From Thiohalophilus sp. (GTDB lineage: Bacteria > Pseudomonadota > Gammaproteobacteria > UBA6429 > Thiohalophilaceae), in assembly GCF_034522235.1 (NCBI RefSeq), contig NZ_JAXHLN010000003.1, positions 1,550,001 through 1,614,000 on the forward strand: 64,000 bases of DNA. Direction: 5' to 3'. Below the pieces are notes generated by a model. It saw only the letters and a list, made by a program, of their open reading frames with translations, did no database searches and had not been told where the DNA came from. Positions 34,045 to 43,392 of the stretch are shown here, piece after piece; positions within the stretch are counted from its first letter, which is position 1, and each line of letters starts with the position of its first letter. The position numbers and the translations under genes are program-made.

Positions 34045-34293
34045 TCAGTGACGGAAGATGGTGAGTTCCAGGTTGTCGATGGGGCGGTAGTGTTTGTCGT
34101 TGGCGGTCAGGAGGGGGATTCCCTGTTCAAGCGCGGTGGCGGCGATGAGGGCGTCGGCGAGTTGCATGGAATTGGCCAGGGCGTGTTGTTCGATTAAAAA
34201 TGTGGCGCGGTTGGAGATGCCTTCGTCGATATGGATGATGCCGGCATCCCAGAATGTGAGGGCCTGTTTGATGAGGCGCAATTCCTGTTTGTT
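34045..34293 (-). pseudogene. vapC: 3' part of a VapC toxin gene split by an IS3-family element
   Basis: Encodes NKQELRLIKQALTFWDAGII...NSMQLADALIAATALEQGIPLLTANDKHYRPIDNLEL, the C-terminal two thirds of a PIN toxin with ADALIAA and TANDKHY acidic motifs. The 5' part is at 35947-36078 on the other side of the IS. The two rejoin in frame after ...MELVQGVR. Confidence 0.85.
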
Positions 34294-34373
34294 GCGCACC
34301 CCCTGTGTCAGGATAGTTGTCGCCTCTTCTGAATCAGAAAGTAACCAAGACAGGGGGTGGAAAGCGACGAGAA

Positions 34374-34871
34374 ATGCCCCGTTATTCAGAAGAACGCAAG
34401 GCTGCCGTGATGTGCATGCTGTTGCCCCCGCAAAACCGAAGTGTAGCCGATGTGGCTCGAGAGGAAGGGATCAGCGAAATGACCCTGTATAATTGGCGAA
34501 AACAAGCCAGAGAACAGGGGGTCCCGGTGCCGGGAAACGGAAAACAAAGCGACGACTGGTCGGGTGAAGCGAAGCTGGCGGTGGTGGTGGAGACCGCCGG
34601 CCTGAGTGAAGCGGAGCTGAGTGAGTATTGCCGTGGTAAGGGGTTATACCCCGAGCAGGTGAAGGCCTGGCGCACGGCCTGTGAGACCGGAGCGGACCAG
34701 GCGGCCAGTCGGCGACAGGCTGAGAAGGCCCAGGCCCGCGAGGATAAAAAGCGTATCAAGGAGCTGGAGCGGGAACTGCGGCGCAAGGACAAGGCGCTGG
34801 CAGAGACCGCCGCGCTGCTGGCCCTGCGAAAAAAGTTGAACGCCCTCTGGGGGGACGACGAGGAAGGATGA
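34374..34871 (+). CDS. Transposase OrfA (HTH_Tnp_1-like)
   Basis: 165 residues from ATG 34374: MPRYSEERKAAVMCMLLPPQ, then the HTH SVADVAREEGISEMTLYNWRKQAR. A long charged coiled coil near the C-terminus (KRIKELERELRRKDKALAETAALLALRKKL) is for oligomerisation. It is larger than most IS3 OrfA proteins. Its end overlaps orfB by 4 bases. Confidence 0.85.
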   Translation: MPRYSEERKAAVMCMLLPPQNRSVADVAREEGISEMTLYNWRKQAREQGVPVPGNGKQSDDWSGEAKLAVVVETAGLSEAELSEYCRGKGLYPEQVKAWRTACETGADQAASRRQAEKAQAREDKKRIKELERELRRKDKALAETAALLALRKKLNALWGDDEEG

Positions 34872-35911
34872 CCTCGCTCCCGGAGCGGCGCAAACTGGTG
34901 GGTTATATTGAGGAGGCGGTGAGCGCTGGAGCCCGCAAGGCGCGGGCCTGCAAGGAAATCGGCATCACTGTACGCACTCTGCAGCGATGGACCCAGGGTG
35001 GGGAAGTTCATGCCGACCGACGGCCTGATGCTATCAGGCCCGAGCCGGCGAACAAGCTCACGCCCGAGGAGCGCGAGCGTATCCTGACCGTGTGCAATGA
35101 ACCCGAGTTTGCGTCACTGCCGCCGAGCCAGATCGTGCCGAAGCTGGCGGACCGGGGTGAATATATCGCCTGTGAGTCGAGCTTCTACCGGGTACTGCAT
35201 GCGGCGGGCCAGCGGCATCACCGGGGCCGGGCCCAGGCGCCGAAGAAAACGAAGGCGCCGACCACGCATGTGGCCGACGGGCCGAACCAGGTGTGGTCGT
35301 GGGACATCAGCTGGATGCCCAGCCGGGTGCGTGGACTGTTTTGGTACCTGTACCTCATTGAGGACATCTACAGCCGCAAAATCGTCGGCTGGGAAGTCCA
35401 CGAGCGAGAGGCCGGCGAGTTGGCCGCACCGCTGGTGCAGCGCAGCGTGCTGGCCGAGCGGTGCTTTCGCCAACCGCTGGTCTTGCATGCGGACAACGGC
35501 AGCCCGATGAAATCGCAGACGCTGCGGATCAAGCTGGCGGATCTGGGCATATCGCCGTCATACAGTCGGCCGCGAGTGAGCAACGACAATGCGTTTTCCG
35601 AGTCGCTGTTTCGGACACTGAAGTATTGTCCGGCCTGGCCATCGCAGGGATTTGCCACGCTGGAAGAGGCTCGTGACTGGATGCTGAAATTTGTCGACTG
35701 GTACAACAACCGCCACTGCCACAGTGCGCTGAAATTTGTGACGCCGGCGCAGCGGCATCGAGGCGACGACCGGGATATCCTGAAACAGCGTGATCGGATC
35801 TACGAGCAGGCCAAGGTGCGGAACCCGCAGCGATGGTCCGGCAGAACGAGAAACTGGGTAGCGGTAGGACCGACGGCCCTCAACCCTGAGCGGGTGCAGC
35901 AAGCGGCTTAA
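34868..35911 (+). CDS. Transposase OrfB (rve integrase core)
   Basis: 347 residues. An HTH region (ACKEIGITVRTLQRWTQGGE) precedes the integrase core, with DDE residues in QVWSWDISWMPS, LVLHADNGSPMKS and NAFSESLFRTLKYCPAWP. The C-terminal YNNRHCHSALKFVTPAQRH is IS3-like. Appears intact. Confidence 0.9.
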   Translation: MTSLPERRKLVGYIEEAVSAGARKARACKEIGITVRTLQRWTQGGEVHADRRPDAIRPEPANKLTPEERERILTVCNEPEFASLPPSQIVPKLADRGEYIACESSFYRVLHAAGQRHHRGRAQAPKKTKAPTTHVADGPNQVWSWDISWMPSRVRGLFWYLYLIEDIYSRKIVGWEVHEREAGELAAPLVQRSVLAERCFRQPLVLHADNGSPMKSQTLRIKLADLGISPSYSRPRVSNDNAFSESLFRTLKYCPAWPSQGFATLEEARDWMLKFVDWYNNRHCHSALKFVTPAQRHRGDDRDILKQRDRIYEQAKVRNPQRWSGRTRNWVAVGPTALNPERVQQAA

Positions 35912-35946
35912 GAACGGAAAAGGCGACAACTATCTTGAAAAACACC

Positions 35947-36078
35947 GCGCACGCCCTGGACCAGTTCCATGTAGCTGACGGCGGACAGGGAAAAGCCGGG
36001 GTGGGTATCGAGCAGATCGGCGGCTTTGCGGTTGCCGCGCAGGTTCCAGATCAGGACATCCGTGTCCACCAGGATCAC
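35947..36078 (-). pseudogene. vapC: 5' part of the split VapC toxin gene
   Basis: GTG start at 36078 overlaps the antitoxin stop. It encodes 44 residues, ILVDTDVLIWNLRGNRKAAD...SAVSYMELVQGVR, including the first PIN aspartate and the glutamate region, up to the IS. With 34045-34293 it makes a normal VapC of about 126 residues. Confidence 0.85.
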
Positions 36079-36317
36079 GGCAAATCCCGGCGTTGTCTGA
36101 GTTGACGAATTTCGTTGTCGACACTGTCGGTTTTATCGGCCCAGAGGCCAAATGCCGGATTGGTCTGGTGCCTGTGCCGCCTGGTGTCCGCCTCCTGCCA
36201 GCGCGTGAGTACGGCGCGGCGTTTGCCGTGGTAGGTAATGATCACCTGCTCACCGCGCTCAATGGCGGCGAGGACTTCGGCGGTATGCAGACGCAGATCC
36301 CGGGTGGTGGCTTCCAT
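36075..36317 (-). CDS. Phd-like antitoxin of the IS-disrupted vapC
   Basis: 80 residues from ATG 36317 (or 88 from 36341): MEATTRDLRLHTAEVLAAIERGEQVIITYHGKRRAVLTRW is the Phd fold. The C-terminal tail TNPAFGLWADKTDSVDNEI is acidic/aromatic. The toxin gene behind it is broken, so the antitoxin is now without its partner. Confidence 0.85.
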   Translation of the reverse strand: MEATTRDLRLHTAEVLAAIERGEQVIITYHGKRRAVLTRWQEADTRRHRHQTNPAFGLWADKTDSVDNEIRQLRQRRDLP

Positions 36318-36341
36318 CAGCGAGCCTCTCATAAGTTTCAC

Positions 36342-36850
36342 TTTTTATTGTAACTCTGGTTGGCCGGGAGTCAAGAGCGTAAGAGAAAGTTGGCAATAAA
36401 ACAAAGTTGGCAGTCGGCAGTTGGCAGTTGGCAGTTGGCAGTTGGCAGTGCAATTTTGAATTTTGAATTTTGAATGGTGAATTTTGAATTTATGGGGCGC
36501 CTGCGGTAATGTTGAATTTTGAATTTTGAATTTTGAATTTTGAATGTTGAATTTTGAATGTTGAATTTTGAATTGATGGGGCGCCTGCGGCAATGTTGAA
36601 TTTTGAATGGTGAATGTTGAATTGATGCGGCGCTTTGGCGCTGTTTTTATTTGCGCTTCCGGTAGCAGGTCTATGTAGGAGCGGCTTGCAGCCGCGACTT
36701 CTCGAATTCAGGCAAGTCGCCGACGGGTCGGCTCCCGCGAAGCCCTTCGGGCAGGGGCGAGGAGCGAGGTACGAGTGACGAGGGTAGACGAGGGTGGCCG
36801 GTCAAATTTTTGTTTTTCGAGCCGACATTAAGATGAGGCTTTGGGCTAAT
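36342..36850. repeat. GGCAGTT and TTGAATT heptamer tracts, REP, GGGACGAG remnants
   Basis: Six consecutive GGCAGTT-type heptamers (about 36411-36450) pass into TTGAATT tracts (about 36455-36570) broken by GGGGCGCCTGCGG. It ends in GCGGCGCTTTGGCGCTGTTT (hairpin with T-run, about 36627). A REP at 36675 and GAGGTACGAGTGACGAGG heptamers follow. The last 50 bases before wbpM should hold its promoter. Confidence 0.85.
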
Positions 36851-36906
36851 ATGATGGTAGCCGGGCTGCTCAATGGAGGTGAGGGTTTTCCCTGATAGGC
36901 TAATGG

Positions 36907-38913
36907 ATGAATAATGGCTATAATCTCAGTATGAGAAAAAGCGTGAAGGGCATCACAAGTTGGCTGGACGGGTTGTCCCGCTTGCACAAGCAGGCGGTGA
37001 TGGTGACGTCGGATGCACTGCTGCTGGTGGTGGGGTTGTGGGCGGCGTTTTCGCTGCGCCTGGGGACGCTGTATGTGCCCGAGCTGCCGGTGCTGATCCT
37101 GATCGGGGCGGCACCGCTGGTGGCGATTCCGACGTTTGTCTATTTCGGTCTGTATCGGGCGATTGTCCGTTATATCGGCCTCAAGGCGATCTGGGTGGTG
37201 GTGCAGGCGGTGACGCTGTATGCGGTGTGCTGGGCGGCGCTGGCGTTTTTAAGCGGGGTGCCGGGGATCCCGCGTTCGGTCACGCTGATCAACTGGCTGG
37301 TGGCGATTCTGCTGATCGGCGGCAGCCGGATGGTGGCCCGCTGGTGGTTTTTGCGCATGCAGACCGCGTTCGATCAGCCGGAGCCGGATCGGCGTAACGT
37401 GGTGATCTACGGGGCCGGAGCGTCGGGGATTCAGCTGGCCACCGCACTGAGCTTCAGCCAGCAGTACCGGCCGCTGGCCTATATTGACGATAATCCGGCC
37501 TTGCAGGGGCAACAGATCAACGGCCTGCCGGTGTTTGACTTCCCCGAACTGGCAAAATTGATCAATAAACGGCGGGTGCGCGAAGTGCTGCTGGCCATGC
37601 CCTCGGCGCCGCGCAGCCGGCGCAAGGCGATTATCCGACAGCTGGAGCCGTACACCGTCCATGTCAAAACCCTGCCGGGGCTTTCCGAGCTGGCCGACGG
37701 GCGGATCAGGGTCGAGGACATCAAGGAGGTGGAGATCGACGATCTGCTGGGCCGGGATAATGTGGTGCCGCGTCCGGATCTGATTGAGGCCAATGTGCGC
37801 GACAAGGTGGTGATGGTCACCGGTGCCGGGGGCTCCATCGGCTCGGAGCTGTGCCGGCAGATCCTCAAGTACGGGCCGCGTCAGTTATTGTTGTATGAGC
37901 ATAATGAATATGCCCTCTACAACATCGATCATGAGTTGATTCATTCAGCGTTTTATCAGGGGGCGCCGGATCTGCCCGTCCCCCAACGTCAGGTGTTGCC
38001 CATGTTGGGCACGGTGCTGGACCAGGAACGGCTGGAGCGGTTGTGCACGGCTTTCGGGGTGCAGACGATCTATCACGCGGCGGCCTACAAGCATGTGCCG
38101 ATGGTGGAGATGAACCCCGTCGCGGCGATTCGCAACAACATCTTCGGCACCCTCGTGGCGGCGCGGGCGGCGATCAATACCGGGGTGGAATCCTTTGTGC
38201 TGATCTCCACCGACAAGGCCGTGCGCCCGACCAATACCATGGGCGCCACCAAGCGCTTTGCCGAGCTGATCCTGCAGGCGCTGAGCAAACGCGCGGACAA
38301 CAGAACCTGTTTCAGCATGGTGCGCTTCGGCAATGTGCTCGATTCCTCCGGATCGGTGATTCCGCTGTTCCGGCGTCAGATTCAAAACGGCGGGCCGGTG
38401 ACGGTGACCGACGAGCGGATTATTCGCTACTTCATGACCATCCCCGAAGCGGCCGAGCTGGTGATCCAGGCCGGGGCGATGGGCCGGGGCGGCGAGGTAT
38501 TTGTGCTGGATATGGGCGAGCCGGTCAGGATTCTGGAACTGGCCCGGCAGATGATTCGCCTGAGCGGGCTGGAAGTGAAAGATGAGACCAATCCCGACGG
38601 CGATATCGAAATTCAGATTACCGGCCTGCGCCCCGGCGAGAAGCTCTATGAAGAACTGCTGATCGGCGAGAACGTCAGCGAGACCGGTCACCCGGCCATC
38701 ATGCGTGCCGAAGAAGACACCCTCGACTGGGCCACCATGGAGCAGTACCTCGCCAGGCTGGAGCGGGCGGCCCACAGCCACGACCAGCACGCCATTCGTG
38801 ACGTGTTACTGGAAGCCATTGCAGGCTTCAATCCGCAGTGCGGGATTGAAGACATCGTCTACAAGAACGCCGTGGGGATGACGGCGGAGAATGTGAAAAA
38901 GTTACCAATGTAA
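36907..38913 (+). CDS. wbpM: Polysaccharide-locus UDP-GlcNAc 4,6-dehydratase (WbpM/CapD/FlaA1 long form)
   Basis: 668 residues from ATG 36907 (660 from ATG 36931; both plausible). Four membrane spans fill about residues 30-145. A CoA-binding-like Rossmann fold with VVIYGAGASGIQLA follows near 165. The SDR catalytic domain has VMVTGAGGSIGSEL near 300, LISTDKAVRPTN, and Met-x3-Lys in place of Tyr-x3-Lys (NTMGATKRFAE), as known for WbpM. It forms UDP-4-keto-6-deoxy-GlcNAc for QuiNAc/FucNAc-type sugars. In pseudomonads it lies next to the initiating transferase; here 17 kb of toxin-antitoxin genes and repeats separate them. Confidence 0.92.
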   Translation: MNNGYNLSMRKSVKGITSWLDGLSRLHKQAVMVTSDALLLVVGLWAAFSLRLGTLYVPELPVLILIGAAPLVAIPTFVYFGLYRAIVRYIGLKAIWVVVQAVTLYAVCWAALAFLSGVPGIPRSVTLINWLVAILLIGGSRMVARWWFLRMQTAFDQPEPDRRNVVIYGAGASGIQLATALSFSQQYRPLAYIDDNPALQGQQINGLPVFDFPELAKLINKRRVREVLLAMPSAPRSRRKAIIRQLEPYTVHVKTLPGLSELADGRIRVEDIKEVEIDDLLGRDNVVPRPDLIEANVRDKVVMVTGAGGSIGSELCRQILKYGPRQLLLYEHNEYALYNIDHELIHSAFYQGAPDLPVPQRQVLPMLGTVLDQERLERLCTAFGVQTIYHAAAYKHVPMVEMNPVAAIRNNIFGTLVAARAAINTGVESFVLISTDKAVRPTNTMGATKRFAELILQALSKRADNRTCFSMVRFGNVLDSSGSVIPLFRRQIQNGGPVTVTDERIIRYFMTIPEAAELVIQAGAMGRGGEVFVLDMGEPVRILELARQMIRLSGLEVKDETNPDGDIEIQITGLRPGEKLYEELLIGENVSETGHPAIMRAEEDTLDWATMEQYLARLERAAHSHDQHAIRDVLLEAIAGFNPQCGIEDIVYKNAVGMTAENVKKLPM

Positions 38914-39399
38914 AAGTTGGCAGTTGTAGGAGCGGCTTGCAGCCGCGACCTCTCGAACCCAGGCAAGTCGCCGCTATTGAAGAGAAAGTCGGCAGTTTGC
39001 AGTTGGCAGTTGGCAGTCAATGTTGAATTTTGAATGTTGAATTGATGAGGCGCCTTTGGTGCTTTTTTTGGTTTTGACTAACATAACTGAGGACTAAGAA
39101 CTAAGAACTAAGAACTAAGAACTAAGAACTAAGAACTAAGAACTAAGAACTAAGAACTAAGAACTAAGAACTAAGAACTAAGAACTAAGAACTATCTCTT
39201 GTGGGAGCGGGCTTTGACCGCGATGGAACCTGGCACCGCCTTCGCGCCCGCAGGGCGCTCCTACAAGCAGTCGTCAGTACAATTTTGGATTTTGAATGTT
39301 GAATTGATGCGGCGCCTTTGGCGCTTTTTTTATTTCCATTTCCGATCGCAGGTCTGTGTAGGAGCGGGCTTTGACCGCGACAGGTCTTGCCGGTCCGCA
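38914..39399. repeat. REP copies, GGCAGTT heptamers and a 14-unit ACTAAGA array
   Basis: AAGTTGGCAG begins right after the wbpM stop. Then come a REP at 38925, GGCAGTTTGCAGTTGGCAGT, GGCGCCTTTGGTGCTTTTTT at about 39051, and an array of 14 perfect ACTAAGA heptamers at 39093-39190 (98 bp). Two further REPs follow (about 39199 and 39357), of the TTTGACCGCGA type. The last REP is interrupted by IS256 copy 2. Confidence 0.9.
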
Positions 39400-40727
39400 G
39401 AGACTGTAAATTAAATTGTGTAACTGCTCAAAGTCCCATACCCTTGATAATAAAGGAGAAGACACATGAGCAGAAGAACAAAAACCAAAACCGATCTCGA
39501 CCCGCAGCTTGAAGAACTGGTCAAGGCAGTCAAAACGCCAGAACAGCTTGCCGCATTGACCCAGCAGCTTCAGCAAAAAGCCTTTGAGGCCATGCTCGAA
39601 GGCGAGATGACTGACCATCTCGGCTATCCCAAGCACGCCACAGCCGGCCACAACACCGGCAACAGCCGTAACGGGTATAGCGCCAAAACCCTCAAAGGCG
39701 AACAGGGCGCACTGACCCTCGATGTGCCTCGAGACCGTAACGGCGAGTTTGAGCCGCTCATTATTCCCAAGGGGCAGACGCGTCTGCCGATGTTCAACGA
39801 TAAAATCCTGGCGCTCTACAGTCGGGGCATGAGTACCCGCGATATCGTTGCCATGCTACTAGAGCTCTACGGCGTCGAGGTTTCCCCTACGCTCATCTCC
39901 CAGGTCACCGCGCAGGTGATTGAGGAAGTGCAGCAGTGGCAGTGCCGACCGCTGGACGAGATCTATCCCATCGTCTATCTGGACTGCATCCACATCAAGA
40001 TCCGCCAGGACAAGCGGGTCAGCAACAAGGCCATCTATCTGGCGCTGGGTATCAACCTGGACGGCCAGAAAGAACTGCTGGGGCTCTGGCTCAATGAGAA
40101 CGAGGGGGCTAAGTTCTGGTTGTCCGTGTTGACCGAACTCCAGCAGCGGGGTGTCCGGGATATCTTTATCGCCGCCGTGGACGGTCTGACCGGCTTCCCC
40201 GAGGCGATCAATACCGTCTACCCCAAAACAAAAATCCAGCTGTGTATCGTCCACATGGTGCGCAACTCGCTGAAGTTCGTGGCCTGGAAACAGCGCAAGG
40301 CGGTCGCCGCGGATTTGAAAAAGATCTACACCTCCCTGACGGTGGCCGAAGCCGAGCAGGAGCTCGACGCCTTTGCGGCTCGCTGGGATGATCAGTTCCC
40401 GTCGATCAGTGCCAGCTGGCGGCGACACTGGCCCAACCTGATTACCCTGTTCGACTATCCGGATGACATCCGTCGGGTGATCTACACGACCAACGCCATC
40501 GAATCACTGAACAGCGTGATCCGCAAGGCGGTCAAAAATCGCAAGGTTTTCCCTAACGATGAATCCGCCCTCAAGGTCGTCTACCTGGCCATCCAGGCGG
40601 CATCGAAAAAATGGACCATGCCCATTCACCATTGGAAGAACGCGCTCAATCGCTTTATGATTGAATTCCCGGACAGAATGCCGGAGCAGTTCTAAGCGGG
40701 CAGTTACACAGAATTATTTACAGTCTC
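39400..40727 (+). mobile_element. IS256-family insertion sequence, copy 2, inside a REP
   Basis: 1328 bp, same length as copy 1 and with matching ends (GAGACTGTAAATTAAATTGT at left, complement of GAGACTGTAAATAATTCTGT at right). Target duplication GGTCCGCA lies at 39392-39399 and 40728-40735. Without the IS the flanks rejoin to the REP core CTTGCCGGTCCGCACGGAAT, which is intact at about 23295. Confidence 0.93.
39466..40695 (+). CDS. IS256-family (Mutator-type) transposase
   Basis: 409 residues, intact DDE set (YPIVYLDCIHIKI, FIAAVDGLTGFPEAI, YTTNAIESLNSVIRKAV). The ribosome site AAAGGAGAAG lies just before the ATG. It differs at many positions from the copy at 26663 although the IS ends are nearly the same, so two distinct iso-elements share ends and target preference. 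Confidence 0.95.
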   Translation: MSRRTKTKTDLDPQLEELVKAVKTPEQLAALTQQLQQKAFEAMLEGEMTDHLGYPKHATAGHNTGNSRNGYSAKTLKGEQGALTLDVPRDRNGEFEPLIIPKGQTRLPMFNDKILALYSRGMSTRDIVAMLLELYGVEVSPTLISQVTAQVIEEVQQWQCRPLDEIYPIVYLDCIHIKIRQDKRVSNKAIYLALGINLDGQKELLGLWLNENEGAKFWLSVLTELQQRGVRDIFIAAVDGLTGFPEAINTVYPKTKIQLCIVHMVRNSLKFVAWKQRKAVAADLKKIYTSLTVAEAEQELDAFAARWDDQFPSISASWRRHWPNLITLFDYPDDIRRVIYTTNAIESLNSVIRKAVKNRKVFPNDESALKVVYLAIQAASKKWTMPIHHWKNALNRFMIEFPDRMPEQF

Positions 40728-40828
40728 GGTCCGCACGGAATATCGCGCCGCAGGCGCTCCTACATCCTGTCCGAACGGCTTTGGTACTTGCCATAACTTG
40801 TTCTTTTCTGTATCTTTCCCGCCTCTCC

Positions 40829-40905
40829 AGTCGCGTAGCTCAGTTGGTTAGAGCACCACCTTGACATGGTGGGGGTCGGTGGTTCGAATCCACTCGCGAC
40901 TACCA
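40829..40905 (+). tRNA. tRNA-Val (anticodon GAC), CCA encoded
   Basis: Acceptor AGTCGCG pairs with CGCGACT; the D arm is GCTCAGTTGGTTAGAGC, the anticodon stem CCACC/GGTGG encloses loop TTGACAT (anticodon GAC), and the T arm is GGTGG-TTCGAAT-CCACT, followed by A and CCA. It lies upstream of thrS, as in pseudomonads. The last 20 bases recur 149 bp downstream. Confidence 0.95.
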
Positions 40906-41056
40906 ATTTTTGCACTTGTACAACTGGATGTGCGAGTGGACGAGAACGGAGTTCGACAAATTCGCCGGGAGCGAATTTGAACAGCGGAGCGTAGCGACGC
41001 TGGCCCGAAGGGCGGAGGGCAGGGATGCCCGGAGTAATCCACTCGCGACTACCAAA
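40887..41056. repeat. Direct repeat of the tRNA-Val 3' end enclosing a ~130-bp insert
   Basis: AATCCACTCGCGACTACCAA occurs at 40887-40906 and again at 41036-41055. Repeats of a tRNA 3' end are how integrases mark attachment sites. The enclosed DNA has GAATTTGAACAGCGGAGCGTAG and other non-coding sequence, with no gene. It could be an attL/attR scar of a lost element or a local duplication. Confidence 0.7.
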
Positions 41057-41263
41057 TTCGATAAAGTTGGCAGTATGCAGTCGCAGTTGGCAGTTAATTT
41101 GCTGCCGACTGTGAACTGCCATCTGCCAACTTGGATCCTCTTGTCGTCAGCCCCTCGTGGAGGCTGCGGCGGGAATTCGGCGCCGGCCCATTGTGGGGGC
41201 CGGCGTGACATGCACCAAGCGGCCCCTGGTACGGGTCGCCACTGAAGAGATGAGGAGCACGAC
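41057..41263. repeat. Short repeat stretch before thrS
   Basis: AAGTTGGCAGTATGCAGTCG and inverted AACTGCCATCTGCCAACTTG form a fold-back of GGCAGTT heptamers (about 41064-41132). The rest is thrS leader with no clear promoter; TGAGGAG lies before the ATG. Confidence 0.65.
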
Positions 41264-43189
41264 ATGCCTTCTATTGCCCTGCCTGACGGCAGTCAGCGCG
41301 ATTATGCCAATCCTGTTACCGTTGCCGACGTGGCCGCCGATATCGGCGCCGGTCTGGCCAAGGCCGCCCTGGCGGGCAAGGTCGACGGGAAGCTGGTGGA
41401 CACCTCCTACAAGATCGATCACGATGCCGAGCTGGCCATCGTCACCGAGCGCGACGCGGAGGGCCTCGAGGTCATTCGCCACTCCACCGCCCATCTGCTG
41501 GCCCAGGCCGTGAAACAGCTGTTCCCGGACGCCCAGGTGACCATCGGGCCGGTGATCGAGGACGGCTTCTATTACGATTTTGCCTACGAAAACGGCTTCT
41601 CCGAGTCGGATCTGGAAAAGATCGAGCAGAAAATGGCCGAGCTGGCCAAGCAGGACCTCCCGGTCGAGCGCACGGTGATGCAGCGTGAGGAGGCGGTCGA
41701 GTTCTTCCGCCGGATGGGCGAGGAATACAAGGCCAAAATCATCGAGGACATCCCCAGAGGCGAGGAACTTTCCCTCTATCGCCAGGGCGACTTTATCGAC
41801 CTGTGCCGCGGCCCGCACGTGCCCTCCACGGGTAAACTCAGGGCCTTCAAGCTGATGAAGCTGGCCGGGGCCTACTGGCGCGGCGACTCCAACAACGAGA
41901 TGCTGCAGCGGGTCTATGGTACTGCCTGGCCCGACAAGAAACAGCTCAAGGGCTATCTGCACCGCCTGGAAGAGGCCGAAAAGCGCGACCACCGCAAGCT
42001 GGGCCGCCAGCAGGACCTGTTCCACACCCAGGAAGAGGCGCCCGGGATGGTGTTCTGGCACGACAAGGGCTGGACACTTTATCAACAAGTCGAGCAGTAC
42101 ATCCGCGCCAAACTGCGCGAGCACGATTATGAAGAGGTCCGCACCCCGCAGGTGGTGGACCGTTCCCTGTGGGAGAAGTCGGGTCACTGGGACAAGTTCC
42201 ACGACATGATGTTCACCACCCACTCGGAAGATCGCCACTACGCGGTCAAGCCGATGAATTGCCCGTGCCATGTGCAGATCTTCAACCAGGGGCTGAAGAG
42301 CTACCGGGACCTGCCGCTGCGTATGGGCGAGTTCGGCTCCTGCCACCGCAATGAGCCTTCCGGCACGCTGCACGGACTGATGCGGGTGCGCGCTTTCACC
42401 CAGGACGACGCGCATATCTTTTGTACCGAGGACCAGATCCAGCCCGAAGTGTCGAGCTTTATCGATCTGCTGTTCGAGGTGTACCGCGATTTCGGTTTTG
42501 AAGAGGTCATCATCAAGCTCTCTACCCGGCCCGAGCAGCGCGTCGGTTCCGACGCGGTGTGGGATAAGGCCGAGCACGCCCTGGAGCGGGCCCTGAACGA
42601 CAAGGGGCTGGACTGGGATCTGCAGCCGGGCGAGGGGGCCTTCTACGGGCCCAAGATCGAATTCTCGCTCAAGGACTGCCTGGGCCGGGTCTGGCAGTGT
42701 GGGACTATCCAGGTGGACTTTTCCATGCCGGGGCGCCTGGGTGCCGAGTACGTGGGCGAGGACGGCGACCGCCACACCCCGGTGATGCTGCACCGGGCGA
42801 TCCTCGGCTCGCTGGAGCGCTTTATCGGGATTCTGATCGAGGAATACGCCGGCGCGTTTCCGCTCTGGCTGGCCCCCGAGCAGGTGGTGGTGATGGGAAT
42901 TACCGACAAACAGGCCGAAACAGTCAAAAAGATCGAAAAAACCTTGCGTTCAAGGGGCTTGCGGGCAAAAGCTGACTTGAGAAATGAGAAGATCGGCTTT
43001 AAAATCCGGGAACATACGCTACAGCGCATTCCCTATCTGCTGGTGATCGGCGATCGGGAAGTTGAAAATTCTACTGTGGCCGTGCGCACGCGAACCGGCG
43101 AGGATCTGGGCAGTCTGCCCCTCGATGAATTCATCGGGCACCTCGAGCAGGAAATCGCGAGCCGCGGCCGTATTCTTTTAGAACAGTAG
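41264..43189 (+). CDS. thrS: Threonyl-tRNA synthetase
   Basis: 641 residues: TGS domain (1-62), editing/SAD domain with [18 protein letters not shown], and class II catalytic core with [10 protein letters not shown] (zinc Cys) and [20 protein letters not shown] (motif 2). Motif 3 is [18 protein letters not shown], and an anticodon-binding domain follows ([14 protein letters not shown]). Charges tRNA-Thr and edits Ser-tRNA. The ATG has TGAGGAG upstream. The long antisense open frame over it is a shadow. Confidence 0.97.
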   Translation: MPSIALPDGSQRDYANPVTVADVAADIGAGLAKAALAGKVDGKLVDTSYKIDHDAELAIVTERDAEGLEVIRHSTAHLLAQAVKQLFPDAQVTIGPVIEDGFYYDFAYENGFSESDLEKIEQKMAELAKQDLPVERTVMQREEAVEFFRRMGEEYKAKIIEDIPRGEELSLYRQGDFIDLCRGPHVPSTGKLRAFKLMKLAGAYWRGDSNNEMLQRVYGTAWPDKKQLKGYLHRLEEAEKRDHRKLGRQQDLFHTQEEAPGMVFWHDKGWTLYQQVEQYIRAKLREHDYEEVRTPQVVDRSLWEKSGHWDKFHDMMFTTHSEDRHYAVKPMNCPCHVQIFNQGLKSYRDLPLRMGEFGSCHRNEPSGTLHGLMRVRAFTQDDAHIFCTEDQIQPEVSSFIDLLFEVYRDFGFEEVIIKLSTRPEQRVGSDAVWDKAEHALERALNDKGLDWDLQPGEGAFYGPKIEFSLKDCLGRVWQCGTIQVDFSMPGRLGAEYVGEDGDRHTPVMLHRAILGSLERFIGILIEEYAGAFPLWLAPEQVVVMGITDKQAETVKKIEKTLRSRGLRAKADLRNEKIGFKIREHTLQRIPYLLVIGDREVENSTVAVRTRTGEDLGSLPLDEFIGHLEQEIASRGRILLEQ

Positions 43190-43392
43190 CCGGGGACGAG
43201 TTACGAGGGACGAGGCTTTTATACTCCCTCCCCCTGACCCCCTCCCTGAGGGAGGGGGAACAGATCTTGGAAGTTTGCCAAGATCATTCCCTCCCCTTCA
43301 AGGGGAGGGTCAGGGAGGGGTGATAGAATATCCTCGTTACTCGTTACTCGTAACTCGTCCCTCGTACCTGTGATTTAATGGAGGAATAAAGT
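43190..43392. repeat. Fold-back element and CTCGTNN heptamers between thrS and infC
   Basis: GGGGACGAGTTACGAGGGAC follows thrS. At 43222-43325 a fold-back pairs CCCTCCCCCTGACCCCCTCC with GGGGAGGGTCAGGGAGGGG, with an inner GATCTTGG/CCAAGATC stem. Five CTCGTTA/CTCGTAA/CTCGTCC heptamers (43333-43367) come next. GGAGGA at 43380 is the infC ribosome site. Confidence 0.82.

Larger units (their letters stand above)
34294..35958 (+). mobile_element. IS3-like element inserted in vapC, with 12-bp flanking repeat
   Basis: Inverted ends TCAGGATAGTTGTCGCCTCT (34308 onward) and the complement of TCAAGATAGTTGTCGCCTTT (ending 35938). Flanks GCGCACCCCCTG (34294-34305) and GCGCACGCCCTG (35947-35958) look like a target duplication with one mismatch. 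That is longer than the usual 3-4 bp for IS3, so the exact border is uncertain. Carries orfA and orfB. Confidence 0.8.

Noticed and set aside
41147..42793. 548-codon minus-strand frame over thrS
   Set aside because: Antisense shadow of a GC-rich synthetase gene; composition and lack of domains are typical of such shadows.
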